DNA of 64,000 nt from CATQHB01 sp965262595. Its GTDB lineage: Bacteria; Chloroflexota; Dehalococcoidia; Lucifugimonadales; UBA3495. The DNA is taken from assembly GCA_965262595.1 (NCBI GenBank), contig OZ253548.1, positions 1,984,001-2,048,000 of the forward strand, written 5' to 3'. Positions 33,596 to 42,449 of this stretch are shown one piece after another. Each line of letters begins with the position of its first letter. Position 1 is the stretch's first letter. The translations under genes were made by a program, and so were the position numbers. The notes below the pieces were generated by a model, which saw only the letters and a list, made by a program, of their open reading frames with translations, ran no database searches and had not been told where the DNA came from.

Positions 33596-33946
33596 ATGGC
33601 CGAATCAAGAATGATTGAAGTGGTAAGTGAACTTTTGCGTCTCTCAAAGGCCAATAAGCTGGCTTGGGAAAAGTCAATCAGGGAAAACGAATACCGAGTT
33701 GTTTTTCCAGATGTAGTTTTCAGTGTTTCTAAAGACGTTGGTAGGGGTAATTGCCAGCTAAACCTTATAGACGACAGCGGGCAGGTTATCGACTCCCTTC
33801 AAATTGCGTTGCCAAGCATTTTAGACCAAATAAAAGGAGAACCTGACGATCCAAAAAACGACGTAGAAACCATTTTCGATTTGGCCGAATCCTACGTTAA
33901 AGATGCCGGGATAAACAAAGCATTGCAATACCTGAAGCAGGCTTAA
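33596..33946 (+). CDS. hypothetical protein, 116 aa
   Basis: Not recognised. ATG, with GGACAGTGAG upstream as a possible ribosome site. A soluble protein with an N-terminal helix (MIEVVSELLRLSKANKLAWEKSI), then beta strands (YRVVFPDVVFSVSKD; CQLNLIDDSGQVIDSLQIALP) and a C-terminal helix. It is AT-richer than surrounding housekeeping genes. It is probably co-transcribed with the preceding TM protein, with a 22-nt gap. Confidence 0.72.
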   Translation: MAESRMIEVVSELLRLSKANKLAWEKSIRENEYRVVFPDVVFSVSKDVGRGNCQLNLIDDSGQVIDSLQIALPSILDQIKGEPDDPKNDVETIFDLAESYVKDAGINKALQYLKQA

Positions 33947-33988
33947 CCTCAGACCTGCTTCAGAACCATCAATGCCTCTCCCAGCCCC

Positions 33989-35389
33989 CTACCGTTGGTA
34001 GCGGTAGCCGGTGGGGGTGCGCTCGCAGTTTAGGCGCCGGTTCAGGTGCAGGCCCTCCAGCACAAACTCCATCGCCGAGGCCACAACCTCCGGCCGGTCG
34101 TCTTCGGTTAACCGGGCGACCGCGGCAGTCAGTCCGTCCACCTTGCCGCCCAGGAGCAGGTAATCGAGGGCGAGTTTTTCGCTGCCGGTTTCGGCGTCAT
34201 TGCCCAGGTCAAAGGACGTTACGATGTCGTCCAAATCATCCACTTCAAAATAGCGCCCAAAGACGCGCAGGGCAGCCCTCCGAATCAAATCCTCCATCAC
34301 CCGGCCTTCCCGGCCCTCTTCAAAGGTCTCCAGCTCGATCTTGCCTCCAAAGGAGGCGGAGATGTAGGGCAGGTCACTGATGCGGGGACAGGCTATCGCC
34401 TCGCCGGAGCGGATAGCCCGGCGCGTGGCGTTGCTCAACAAAGTCTCATAGTTGGCGATGGACACCCGGACGCTGACGCCGGAGCGCTGGTTGATTTCGT
34501 TGCTGCTCCGGGCCTGGGCGGTAACCTCGGCCAGGATTTCCTTCATATACTGGGGAATGACCAGGTTTTCCTCGTCGGGGAAGCGGGCCCGCTCCTGGTC
34601 CATAATGATGATTTCTTCCTCGATATGCCGCGGGTAATGGGTGTGAATCTGGGAGCCGTAGCGGTCCTTCAGGGGGGTAACGATGCGGCCTCGGTTGGTA
34701 TAGTCCTCCGGGTTGGCGGTAGCCACCACGTACACATCCAGGGGCAGCCGGATGCGGTAACCCTTGATTTGCACGTCCCGCTCCTCCATCAGGTTGAACA
34801 GGCCCACCTGGATACGCTCGGCCAAATCGGGCAGCTCATTGATCGAGAAGATGCCCCGGTTGGTGCGGGGAACCAAACCATAATGTATTGCCAGCTCGTC
34901 GGACAGATGCCGCCCCTCGGCCACCTTGATCGGGTCTATTTCGCCGATCAGGTCGGCGATAGAGATGTCCGGGGTAGCCAGCTTTTCCGAGTAGCGATCG
35001 TCTCGGTGAACCCAGTCAATCTCGGTGGCATCACCCTGGGCGGATACCAGGTCGCGGCAGGCCCGGCAGATGGGGTTAAAGGGGTCGTCATTAATCTCGC
35101 AGCCGGCGATTTTAGGGATGTATTCGTCCAGCAGCGAGACCAGGCTGCGAATAATGCGGGACTTGGCCTGTCCCCGCTCGCCCAGCAGGATAACATCCTG
35201 GCCGGCCAGGATTGCGTTCTCCAGTTGGGGAATTACCGTATCCTCAAAGCCGATAACTCCGGGGAACAAGGTTTCCCCGGACCGGATTTTCACTATCAGA
35301 TTCTTACGCAGCTCCTCCCGTACCGGGAGAACCCGGTAACCGCCGGAGCGCAATTCGCCGATGGATTTGGGCTGGGCTGTAGCGGTCAT
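33989..35389 (-). CDS. AAA+ ATPase of the MoxR/magnesium-chelatase ChlI type
   Basis: 466 aa from ATG 35389 (GGAGGGG 7 nt upstream); the frame extends 29 codons further without a better start. Walker A variant GERGQAKSR, Walker B/sensor region GIFSINELPDLAERIQVGLFNLMEERDVQIKGYRIRLP, VVATANPEDYTNRGRIVTPLKDRYGSQ (sensor 1 and arginine finger area), all as in ChlI/BchI and MoxR ATPases. Such ATPases usually work with a von Willebrand A protein as metal-chelatase or chaperone-like pairs. No VWA gene is adjacent, so its partner is distant or absent. Substrate unknown. Confidence 0.88.
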   Translation of the reverse strand: MTATAQPKSIGELRSGGYRVLPVREELRKNLIVKIRSGETLFPGVIGFEDTVIPQLENAILAGQDVILLGERGQAKSRIIRSLVSLLDEYIPKIAGCEINDDPFNPICRACRDLVSAQGDATEIDWVHRDDRYSEKLATPDISIADLIGEIDPIKVAEGRHLSDELAIHYGLVPRTNRGIFSINELPDLAERIQVGLFNLMEERDVQIKGYRIRLPLDVYVVATANPEDYTNRGRIVTPLKDRYGSQIHTHYPRHIEEEIIIMDQERARFPDEENLVIPQYMKEILAEVTAQARSSNEINQRSGVSVRVSIANYETLLSNATRRAIRSGEAIACPRISDLPYISASFGGKIELETFEEGREGRVMEDLIRRAALRVFGRYFEVDDLDDIVTSFDLGNDAETGSEKLALDYLLLGGKVDGLTAAVARLTEDDRPEVVASAMEFVLEGLHLNRRLNCERTPTGYRYQR

Positions 35390-35524
35390 GGTCACCCCTC
35401 CATAGTCAACTACCCGGGCTGATGGGACTAAAGGGCTTGAGCCGCCGGACCCCGGGGCTACCGGACAGCCGTCCAATTATAGCACAAGCCGGGGATTGGG
35501 CTTGACTGGGCGGCGCAGTAGGCC

Positions 35525-35584
35525 GGGTCTTTCAAAAGCCGCTGCTCCGGCGTATTTCCGCTCACCCTGAGCTGGTCGAAGGGC
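35525..35584 (+). repeat. copy of the dispersed ~65-bp repeat
   Basis: GGGTCTTTCAAAAGCCGCTG, then CTCCGGCGTATTTCCGCTCA and CCCTGAGCTGGTCGAAGG. It aligns with the reverse complement of 27386-27447. The remainder of the gap 35390-35745 shows no gene. Confidence 0.75.
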
Positions 35585-35745
35585 AGGATTATGGTTCGGC
35601 AGGCTCATCACGAGCCAGATAATTGCGAAACTCCCGATAAAAGAAAGAAAATACCAACAGCATCTACTTGCCAACCCGGGCGGACCGGCGTCCAATAAGA
35701 GCATGAATAACCGTACAGGATTTTGAGAATCCTCCAAGAGGCAAC

Positions 35746-36297
35746 ATGAACACCTACGACATGGAATACGCCCTGAAACCAACCACCTTCCACTCCATGC
35801 AGGAAGCCCAAGAACTGGCAAACACCCTGGAAGAAAACCTTCAAGACCGGCGGATGGGCGCCGCCAGCGTACGCCCCGAACTTGTAGAGCTATTCTCCGA
35901 AATCGCCAACAACGCCGCCGAGCATGGGATGACTCCGGAGGGCGCCCACGCCCACGTCCGATATATGCCCCACCGGAGGGGCAAGGCATTTGACGTCGTA
36001 GTCGCGGACTCAGGTGACGGCATCCGAGCCACTCTGGCCCGTAACCCGGAACTCCCCCAACCGGAAACCGACGCAGACGCGATAGGCCTCGCCGTCCAAG
36101 AGCTGCTATCCGGCACCGGGATCCCCACCAGAGGAATCGGCCTGTGGATGACCATCACAGAGATGAGCAAACCCGGCCGGAAGCTGTGGATCCAATCAGG
36201 CTCCGGCCTACTCACCATGTATGGCGCCGCAGAACCCGAACGACGAGAAACGGCGCACCGACAAGGCACCATGGTGAGACTCACCATACCCGCTTAA
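35746..36297 (+). CDS. stand-alone GHKL (HATPase) ATP-binding protein
   Basis: 183 aa, ATG with AGAGG about 6 nt upstream. A Bergerat-fold ATPase without histidine-phosphotransfer or sensor domain: N-box ELFSEIANNAAEHG (residues ~49-62), G1 box VVVADSGDGIRA (~95), G2 box TGIPTRGIGLWMTITEMS (~127), then a final strand MVRLTIPA. Such single-domain proteins resemble anti-sigma-factor kinases or the ATPase halves of phospho-signalling pairs. No sigma factor, STAS or response-regulator gene is adjacent. Function is therefore open. Confidence 0.85.
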   Translation: MNTYDMEYALKPTTFHSMQEAQELANTLEENLQDRRMGAASVRPELVELFSEIANNAAEHGMTPEGAHAHVRYMPHRRGKAFDVVVADSGDGIRATLARNPELPQPETDADAIGLAVQELLSGTGIPTRGIGLWMTITEMSKPGRKLWIQSGSGLLTMYGAAEPERRETAHRQGTMVRLTIPA

Positions 36298-36404
36298 CCG
36301 GAGCAGCTTCGGAACCAACCGGTCTCACGAAACACCAAGAAAGCCCGATAAACGCAAACATGAGCTTTGCAATTTCCGCCATGAGCGGATTTCCCTTGAC
36401 CATT

Positions 36405-36464
36405 GAATGACCCGTGCTTGAATGACCCGTGCTTGAAGTCCCCTTGCTTCAAGTCCCCTTGCTG
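36405..36464 (+). repeat. 15-bp tandem repeat, four copies
   Basis: GAATGACCCGTGCTT twice, then GAAGTCCCCTTGCTT and CAAGTCCCCTTGCTG. It lies in the 346-nt gene-free stretch 36298-36643 downstream of both the GHKL gene and glpX. Its unit resembles the 14-bp array at 50320-50389 (both contain TTGAAGTCC). Confidence 0.8.
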
Positions 36465-36643
36465 CGCCCCTGAGGCCGTTGCTTGCTCCGGGGCGTCGTG
36501 CCAGCCGCTACAATGCGCCGCACCATGCGGTCGGATATTCTGGGGATGTTTAGTCTCTTGCCGTGCGCTTGCTCTTCAGGCAGTGCGCCGATCCTGGCAA
36601 GAACGTTTCCGAACGCCGGCCCGTGGCGTATCGGCCCGGCCGG

Positions 36644-37633
36644 TCAGCTACGGGGGCGAACCTTGTCCAGGCGGCTGAAATCGTGGGCCGCCTCGATCCA
36701 ACGCAAAGTGCCCGACCGAGACCGCAATGCCAGGGAATGGGTTTGGGCCCCACCGTCAAAGTAGCGAACACCCCGAAGCAGGTCGCCGGTACTGGCTCCC
36801 GTGGCGGCGAAAACCACGTCATCCCCCGAAACCAGGTCTTCCGTGAAATAAACTTTGTTCAAGTCGGTTCCTGCCGCCTCTGCCGCAGCGCGCTCCCCAT
36901 CGTCCCGAGGCCAGGCCTTGCACTGAATCGCTCCGCCAATGCACCGCAGGGCGGCAGCCGTAATTACGCCCTCCGGTGTGCCGCCAATCCCCATCAAGAC
37001 ATCCACTCCGCTTCCCAGCATGGCGGCCTGGAGGCCCGCTACCACGTCCCCGTCGGAGATCAGCTTAATGCGCGCTCCGGCGCTTCTGATATCGTCCAGA
37101 AGCTGGGCGTGTCTCGGTCGGTCCAGCACTATGACGGTTAGCTCGCGGACTGTTTTTCCTTTAGCCTTGGCGATGTTCTTAAGATTGGTCTCCACCGAAG
37201 CGTCGATATCAATGGCGTCCCTGGCTTCTTTACCGACGGCTATCTTGTTCATATAGACTACTTCACTGGGGCAGTTCATTGTGCCCCGTTCCGAGAGGGC
37301 GATTACGGCGATGGCCCCGGCCAATCCTTTGGACAGTAGCGTCGTGCCGTCGATGGGATCAACGGCGATATCCATCTTCGGTCCGGTCCCATCGCCTATT
37401 TCTTCGCCGTTGTACAGCATGGGCGCTTCGTCCTTCTCCCCCTCGCCAATGACGACAATACCGTCCATAGCCATAGACCCGAGGGTGAAGCGCATTGCGT
37501 CCACCGCCGCCTGGTCCACCAGTTCCTTATCCCCCATACCCATGTGCTGCACCGCCGCGATGGCTGCGGATTCGGTGACGCGCACCAGGTCCATGGCAAA
37601 GTTGCGGTCAATAGCCTGAGGAGTTGTAGTCAT
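36644..37633 (-). CDS. glpX: class II fructose-1,6-bisphosphatase
   Basis: 329 aa, ATG with GGGAGG upstream. GlpX signatures: VIGEGEKDEAPML (63-73, metal site), DIAVDPIDGTTLLSKG (DPIDGTT 92-98), LDRPRHAQLLDDIRSAGARIKLISDGDV, and GIGGTPEGVITAAALRC. It hydrolyses fructose 1,6-bisphosphate in gluconeogenesis. The bifunctional FBPase/SBPase role of some GlpX proteins cannot be excluded. It is divergent from the aldolase gene fba, so the two enzymes of the same substrate share one 170-nt intergenic region. Confidence 0.96.
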   Translation of the reverse strand: MTTTPQAIDRNFAMDLVRVTESAAIAAVQHMGMGDKELVDQAAVDAMRFTLGSMAMDGIVVIGEGEKDEAPMLYNGEEIGDGTGPKMDIAVDPIDGTTLLSKGLAGAIAVIALSERGTMNCPSEVVYMNKIAVGKEARDAIDIDASVETNLKNIAKAKGKTVRELTVIVLDRPRHAQLLDDIRSAGARIKLISDGDVVAGLQAAMLGSGVDVLMGIGGTPEGVITAAALRCIGGAIQCKAWPRDDGERAAAEAAGTDLNKVYFTEDLVSGDDVVFAATGASTGDLLRGVRYFDGGAQTHSLALRSRSGTLRWIEAAHDFSRLDKVRPRS

Positions 37634-37718
37634 AAGCGCCTCCCTCTAAACAAGTAAACAAGAAACTCGTTGAGGAGTATATCAGAAAACCGGACATCGG
37701 TTTCCAAGGCGTCTGTCG

Positions 37719-37727
37719 TGTTATAAT
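37719..37727 (+). promoter_or_regulatory. extended -10 promoter of fba
   Basis: TG-T-TATAAT, 77 nt upstream of the aldolase ATG, within the glpX/fba divergent region. The leader of about 70 nt shows no recognisable regulatory structure. Confidence 0.6.
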
Positions 37728-37803
37728 CCCTGGAGTCAAGGGCCGGTTTACACTGGTATTTAGAGTCGGCATACCAATGCTTTAAGCGAGTGAGGAAGCA
37801 AGC

Positions 37804-38832
37804 ATGAATACTCAGGGACTACAGGCCACAGCCCAGATGATGGTGTCCAAGAGCAAAGGCGTTCTTGCCGCCGACGAGAGCGATTCCACGATTGCCCGCC
37901 GGTTGAGTAGCATAAACCTGGAATCTACGGAAGACAACCGCCGCGCGTGGCGCCAGCTTCTGATCAACGCCGAAGGCATTGGCAACTACCTTAGCGGCGT
38001 TATCCTCTTTGATGAGACCATCCGGCAGAGCGCCGATACCGGCAAGAGATTTGTCGATATCCTCAACGATGCAGGCGTATTTCCGGGCATCAAAGTGGAC
38101 AAGGGAGCTCGGCCATTGGCCGGCTCTACTGATGAGACCGTGACCGAGGGATTGGACGGTCTCCGCGAACGTCTTGAAGAGTACCGCGAACTGGGCGCCA
38201 GGTTTACCAAGTGGCGCGGCGTAATCACTATCGGCAAGGACATACCCTCATCGTATTGTATCGACGTGAATGCCCATGCCCTGGCGCGTTTCGCCGCCCT
38301 TTCCCAGGAGGCGGGTCTCGTCCCCATCGTCGAGCCTGAAGTGCTGATGGACGGCGACCATGACATCGACCGCTGTTTCAATGTAACCGAGGCCACGTTA
38401 CAGCGCGTGTTCGAGGAGTTGAACCGGCAGCAGGTATTCCTGGAAGGTATGCTGCTAAAGCCCAATATGGTTCTGTCCGGGTCGGAAGCCCCCAACCGGG
38501 CGGGCCCGAAACAGGTAGCCGAGGCCACCTTGAGCTGCTTCAAGCGTACCGTGCCTGCGGCCATGCCCGGTATCGTCTTCCTTTCCGGTGGGCAAAACGA
38601 CGACGACGCCACGGCTAACTTGAACGCAATGAACGAGTATAAAGACTCGGCTACGCCGTGGCAACTCAGCTTCTCCTACGGCCGGGGCCTACAGGCGACT
38701 CCTCTGAAGATCTGGGGTGGCGACCCTTCCCGGATATCGCTGGCCCAGGAGGCCTACTTGCACCGAGCCAGGGTAACCAGCGCCGCCCGCGACGGCGCCT
38801 ATTCTCTGGAAATGGAAAAGGTCTTCGCTTAA
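37804..38832 (+). CDS. class I fructose-bisphosphate aldolase
   Basis: 342 aa, ATG with GAGGAAG upstream. Schiff-base lysine in EGMLLKPNMV (K219), plus GVLAADESDSTIARRL, TKWRGV (K136) and VPIVEPEVLMDGDHD (176-187), all diagnostic of the classical metal-independent class I aldolase. It interconverts fructose 1,6-bisphosphate with DHAP and glyceraldehyde 3-phosphate. The C-terminus ends EMEKVFA and lacks the Tyr terminus of animal enzymes. Paired divergently with glpX, consistent with a gluconeogenic module. Confidence 0.95.
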   Translation: MNTQGLQATAQMMVSKSKGVLAADESDSTIARRLSSINLESTEDNRRAWRQLLINAEGIGNYLSGVILFDETIRQSADTGKRFVDILNDAGVFPGIKVDKGARPLAGSTDETVTEGLDGLRERLEEYRELGARFTKWRGVITIGKDIPSSYCIDVNAHALARFAALSQEAGLVPIVEPEVLMDGDHDIDRCFNVTEATLQRVFEELNRQQVFLEGMLLKPNMVLSGSEAPNRAGPKQVAEATLSCFKRTVPAAMPGIVFLSGGQNDDDATANLNAMNEYKDSATPWQLSFSYGRGLQATPLKIWGGDPSRISLAQEAYLHRARVTSAARDGAYSLEMEKVFA

Positions 38833-38968
38833 TTGGCGGGGCAAGAACCGGATTAAAGAGCAGAACATGGCAGCAATGGCGTGGTAAGGGACCTGACGGA
38901 GCGGGCGGGTTACAGTTTATCCGGCCCCGGTCTATAATGATTATGGTATTTGTGATTAGGGGGCTGTC

Positions 38969-39343
38969 ATGTCCCGTTTAATCTTCCCGCTGCTGATGAT
39001 GCTCCTGCCCCGGTTCTTGCCCAAGCTACTCCGCTATATTCTGATGGTCTGGCGGCTTACCTTTGACCGACGCGTAAGCATTTTCCTGCGGGCGTTGGTC
39101 CCGCTGGCCCTGCTTTACATCCTCTCGCCCATTGACCTGATTAAGGACTCCGTTCCAGTCCTGGGCCGGTTTGACGACTTGATAATCCTGGGGCTGGCCG
39201 TGCTGCTCCTGGTTAAATTGGCGCCCCCGGCAATTGTGGACGAACACCTGGGCAATAAACCCAAATCCGACCGGCCGGAGGATAAGGACCCGTCTCAAGT
39301 GGTGGACGGCAAGGCGCGCTTTATTGATGATGAGAAGGAATAA
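38969..39343 (+). CDS. DUF1232 (YkvA-like) membrane protein
   Basis: 124 aa. DUF1232 core ALLYILSPIDLIKDSVPVLGRFDDLIILGLAVLLLVKLAPP with preceding hydrophobic helices and an acidic, charged C-terminal tail (KSDRPEDKDPSQ...). Probably two or three membrane helices. Function unknown for the family. A TATAAT box at 38933-38938 lies 30 nt upstream. The stop is 10 nt before hemW, so the two may be co-transcribed. Confidence 0.87.
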   Translation: MSRLIFPLLMMLLPRFLPKLLRYILMVWRLTFDRRVSIFLRALVPLALLYILSPIDLIKDSVPVLGRFDDLIILGLAVLLLVKLAPPAIVDEHLGNKPKSDRPEDKDPSQVVDGKARFIDDEKE

Positions 39344-39353
39344 CCGGCCGCCG

Positions 39354-40652
39354 ATGTTAGCCAAGCCGACCATTACTGCTACCACTACCACTGCTGCCAC
39401 TACTGCCGCCTACGCCGATGTTGCTGCTGCCGACCCCGGTGACGCCGACCCCGGTATTTCTCTTTATATTCACGTCCCCTTCTGCCAGACCAAGTGCCCC
39501 TATTGCGATTTCAATACCTACCAGGGCATCGAAAGCCTGATTTATCCCTACCTGGAGGCGTTGAGCGTCGAGCTGACCACCTGGGGCCGGGTGTTGAACC
39601 GACCGGCGGTCAACACCATTTTCTTCGGCGGAGGGACGCCCTCATATCTGCCCGACGGGGCCATCGGGCGCATCCTGGACGCCGCCGGTGCGGCATTTCT
39701 GGTCCGGCCCGACGCCGAGATAACTATCGAGGCCAACCCCGGCGACCTGACTTTTGCCAAGGCCCAGAGCCTGCTGGCTCAGGGAGTCAACCGCCTCAGC
39801 ATCGGCGTGCAGAGCCTGGACAACGGCCTGCTAGCCATGCTGGGCCGCCGCCACGACGCCGAACAGGCCATTGCGGTGTTTCGGAACGTCCGCGAGGCCG
39901 GGTTTGCCAACGTCAATCTGGACCTGATGTACGGCCTGCCCCAACAGACGCTGGCCCAATGGCAGGACACGCTGCAACGGCTGGCCGCCCTGGAGCCGAC
40001 TCATATTTCCCTGTATTGCCTGACGCTGGAAGAAGGCACGCCCATGCATCTTTGGGTAGAACAGGGCAAGCTGCCCAGCCCGGACCCGGACCTGGCGGCG
40101 GATATGTACCACTACTCCCGGGAGTTGCTGGCCGACGGCGGCTACCACCACTACGAGATTTCCAACTGGGCCAGGGACGGGTTGAGTTCCCGGCATAACC
40201 TGGCCTACTGGCAAAACCTGCCCTATCTGGGGGTAGGCCCGGGCGCCCACTCCTCGCTGGGGGGCTTTCGCTTTTGGGACATGGACTCGCCCCGCGGTTA
40301 CATTGAGGCGGTAAGGCAGTGGGCCGAGAGCAAGCCAATGCCGCTGGCATCGGTGGCGGCGCTGACCGAAGCAGAGCTGGAGGGCATCGGCCCGGTGGGC
40401 GGGCAGGAACGCATCAGCCCGGCCCTGGCAGCAACGGAAACGATGTTCCTGGGGCTGCGATTGCTGGACGGGCTGAACCTGGACCAGGCATCGGCCCGGT
40501 TGGGGCCGGGAGTTGACCTGGCGGCAAAATACCGGTCCCAAATTGACGAGTTGCTGGGGTTGGGTCTGCTGGAGCGGCAAGGCCCAGTCCTCCGCCTGAG
40601 CAAAGAATCCTACCTGGTCGCCAATCAGGTTTTCACCCGCTTTCTGGACTAG
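39354..40652 (+). CDS. hemW: radical SAM haem chaperone HemW
   Basis: 432 aa from ATG 39354. After a T/A-rich low-complexity N-terminus (~33 residues, ITATTTTAATTAAY) comes ISLYIHVPFCQTKCPYCDF with the radical-SAM CX3CX2C (C44, C48, C51). FFGGGTPSYL, ITIEANPGDLT, RLSIGVQSLDNGLLAMLGRRHDAEQA and NVNLDLMYGLPQQTL complete the pattern. The C-terminal HemN_C-type domain is present. HemW binds haem and delivers it to membrane proteins; older annotation called it coproporphyrinogen oxidase. The N-terminal extension is unusual, and a later start near GISLYIH would also fit. Confidence 0.94.
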   Translation: MLAKPTITATTTTAATTAAYADVAAADPGDADPGISLYIHVPFCQTKCPYCDFNTYQGIESLIYPYLEALSVELTTWGRVLNRPAVNTIFFGGGTPSYLPDGAIGRILDAAGAAFLVRPDAEITIEANPGDLTFAKAQSLLAQGVNRLSIGVQSLDNGLLAMLGRRHDAEQAIAVFRNVREAGFANVNLDLMYGLPQQTLAQWQDTLQRLAALEPTHISLYCLTLEEGTPMHLWVEQGKLPSPDPDLAADMYHYSRELLADGGYHHYEISNWARDGLSSRHNLAYWQNLPYLGVGPGAHSSLGGFRFWDMDSPRGYIEAVRQWAESKPMPLASVAALTEAELEGIGPVGGQERISPALAATETMFLGLRLLDGLNLDQASARLGPGVDLAAKYRSQIDELLGLGLLERQGPVLRLSKESYLVANQVFTRFLD

Positions 40653-40857
40653 CGCCGGCTGATACTTCCCACCGGGACGCAACCCACCGGACCGGCGCCG
40701 CTGAAAAGCGTTACCTTGACCCCTGGGCCGATTGGGATCGGTTGGCGCCGGGTTGGGGCCGGGTTGGGGCCGGTTGGCGCCGCAATTGTCCCGGTCCGTT
40801 CTATAAAGAGAATTAGGGAACCTCTGAGTAAGTCCGTAACCTGGATATTGAACCCTA

Positions 40858-40929
40858 CCCGTCGTTCCTGCGAAGGCAGGAACATCAGTCCACAGCGTTT
40901 TAGGTTCCTGCTTTCGCAGGAACGACGGG
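40858..40929. repeat. REP-like inverted repeat (two facing hairpins)
   Basis: Arms 40858-40883 and 40904-40929 are 26 nt each and complementary at 25 positions, with a 20-nt centre. Each arm contains its own hairpin GTTCCTGC/GCAGGAAC. It lies in the 340-nt gene-free stretch 40653-40992, which also holds a GTTGGGGCCG-type 10-bp repeat near 40752-40775. Half copies occur at 22724-22752. Confidence 0.85.
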
Positions 40930-40992
40930 GTGAAGGCGCTGTCCTTTAATCACTTATTCAGAGTACCCTTATATTTTCGGAGAACCTGAACC

Positions 40993-42411
40993 TTGCAATA
41001 TTTTAACCCCTTCAAGTATCCCCCTATCCGGTTAACTATTCGCCGTAATGTCCGCCGCACGGCGTACGCTCTCTCGTTAAGTTTGTTGGCCGTGCTGGCG
41101 CTGGCGCTGGTCAGTGGCTGCGGAACGAACCCGGCGCCAATACCAGCGCCAGCGCCAAGCCGACTGCCGGAAAATACGCCGGACATTGAGGCCACGGTAC
41201 AGGCGGCGGTGGCGGCGGCCCTGGCCAAGCAGGCTCCCGCAGTCGCGCCCACAGTCGCGCCCGCGGTTGAACCTACAGTTGAACCCACAATCGAACCCAC
41301 CGGCGTACCGGAAGTGACGGCCACGCCCGAAACCCCGCCGGAAGCGGCAACACCCGAAATTGAACCCACAACCGTACCCACAACCGTACCCACAATCGTG
41401 CCCACAGCCGTACCTGCACCGACCGCGCAACCAACAAACACGCCGGTTCCCGCCCCGACTACGGAGCCAACCAATACGCCCACGCCTTCCCCACCGCCAA
41501 CCAATACGACGTCTCCGGCGTCACCCATTGACGTTCCTACGCCGGGGCCGCGAATACCGACTCCCACCGCCACACCGCCGCCTTACCGCGTCATCGACAT
41601 CAGCAGCGGCCATGGGCATACTTGCGGGCGGTTCACCGACGGCTCCGTCCGGTGCTGGGGCAGCGACATCAGCCGGCAGTTGCAGGTGCCGGGCAACCGG
41701 ACCTATTCGGCAATCAGCGGCGGCGGGGCCTTTACCTGCGGCATCCGCTCCGACGGAGACAAGACCGGCTCGCCGTCCTGCTGGGGTCTGACCAACTTGG
41801 GCCGGTTGACGCCGGAGTTGGGTCTGAAAATCAAGGCGGTCAGCAGCGGCGAGTCGCACGTATGCGGTCTGCGCCCGGACGACACGGCGGTCTGTTGGGG
41901 CGGCAACAGCCACGGGCAGACCATCCCTCCGGCCGGGGAGACTTTCACCGCCATCAGCAGCGGCAACCGGCATACCTGCGCCCTCCGCTCTGACGGCTCC
42001 CCGGTATGCTGGGGCCGGCATCAAGTAGCCTGGCTGCCGACGCCGGAGGACGAGATTTTAACCCAGGTCAGCGGCGGCGGGGAGCATACCTGCGGACTGC
42101 GAGATGATGGCGCCGCCGTCTGCTGGGGCAACAACCGTTACGGTCAGGCCAGTCCGCCGGAAGGGGAATCTTTCATCGCCGTCAGCAGCGGCGGGGAGTT
42201 TACCTGTGGGTTGCAGGCCGACGGTTCCGTGACCTGCTGGGGCCGGGATATTGACGATGAGTTGGAGCCGCCCCAATTACAAGGGTTTGTCGCCATCAGC
42301 AGCGGCGACCTGCACGCCTGCGGCCTGCGCTACAATGGTCAAGTCGCCTGCTGGGGACATAATTTCCTGGGCCAGGCCAACCCGCCCCAGGACTTGAACC
42401 AACGCCCCTAG
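40993..42411 (+). CDS. RCC1-like repeat lipoprotein
   Basis: 472 aa, TTG start with GGAGA upstream. A basic N-terminus and hydrophobic segment end in lipobox LVSGC (C43), so it is exported and lipid-anchored. Residues ~45-195 are a P/T/V-rich linker built from 12-bp-like DNA repeats (TVPTTVPTIVPTAVP). The rest is about seven ~38-residue RCC1/BNR-like repeats with a strict HTCGLR-DG-V-CWG pattern, which folds as a beta-propeller. The conserved C...C pair per blade suggests a disulfide in each repeat. Ligand unknown; surface display is likely. Confidence 0.88.
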   Translation: MQYFNPFKYPPIRLTIRRNVRRTAYALSLSLLAVLALALVSGCGTNPAPIPAPAPSRLPENTPDIEATVQAAVAAALAKQAPAVAPTVAPAVEPTVEPTIEPTGVPEVTATPETPPEAATPEIEPTTVPTTVPTIVPTAVPAPTAQPTNTPVPAPTTEPTNTPTPSPPPTNTTSPASPIDVPTPGPRIPTPTATPPPYRVIDISSGHGHTCGRFTDGSVRCWGSDISRQLQVPGNRTYSAISGGGAFTCGIRSDGDKTGSPSCWGLTNLGRLTPELGLKIKAVSSGESHVCGLRPDDTAVCWGGNSHGQTIPPAGETFTAISSGNRHTCALRSDGSPVCWGRHQVAWLPTPEDEILTQVSGGGEHTCGLRDDGAAVCWGNNRYGQASPPEGESFIAVSSGGEFTCGLQADGSVTCWGRDIDDELEPPQLQGFVAISSGDLHACGLRYNGQVACWGHNFLGQANPPQDLNQRP

Positions 42412-42449
42412 ACCGGGCGACCGGGCAGAGACGCCGGACGCCGGATTTG

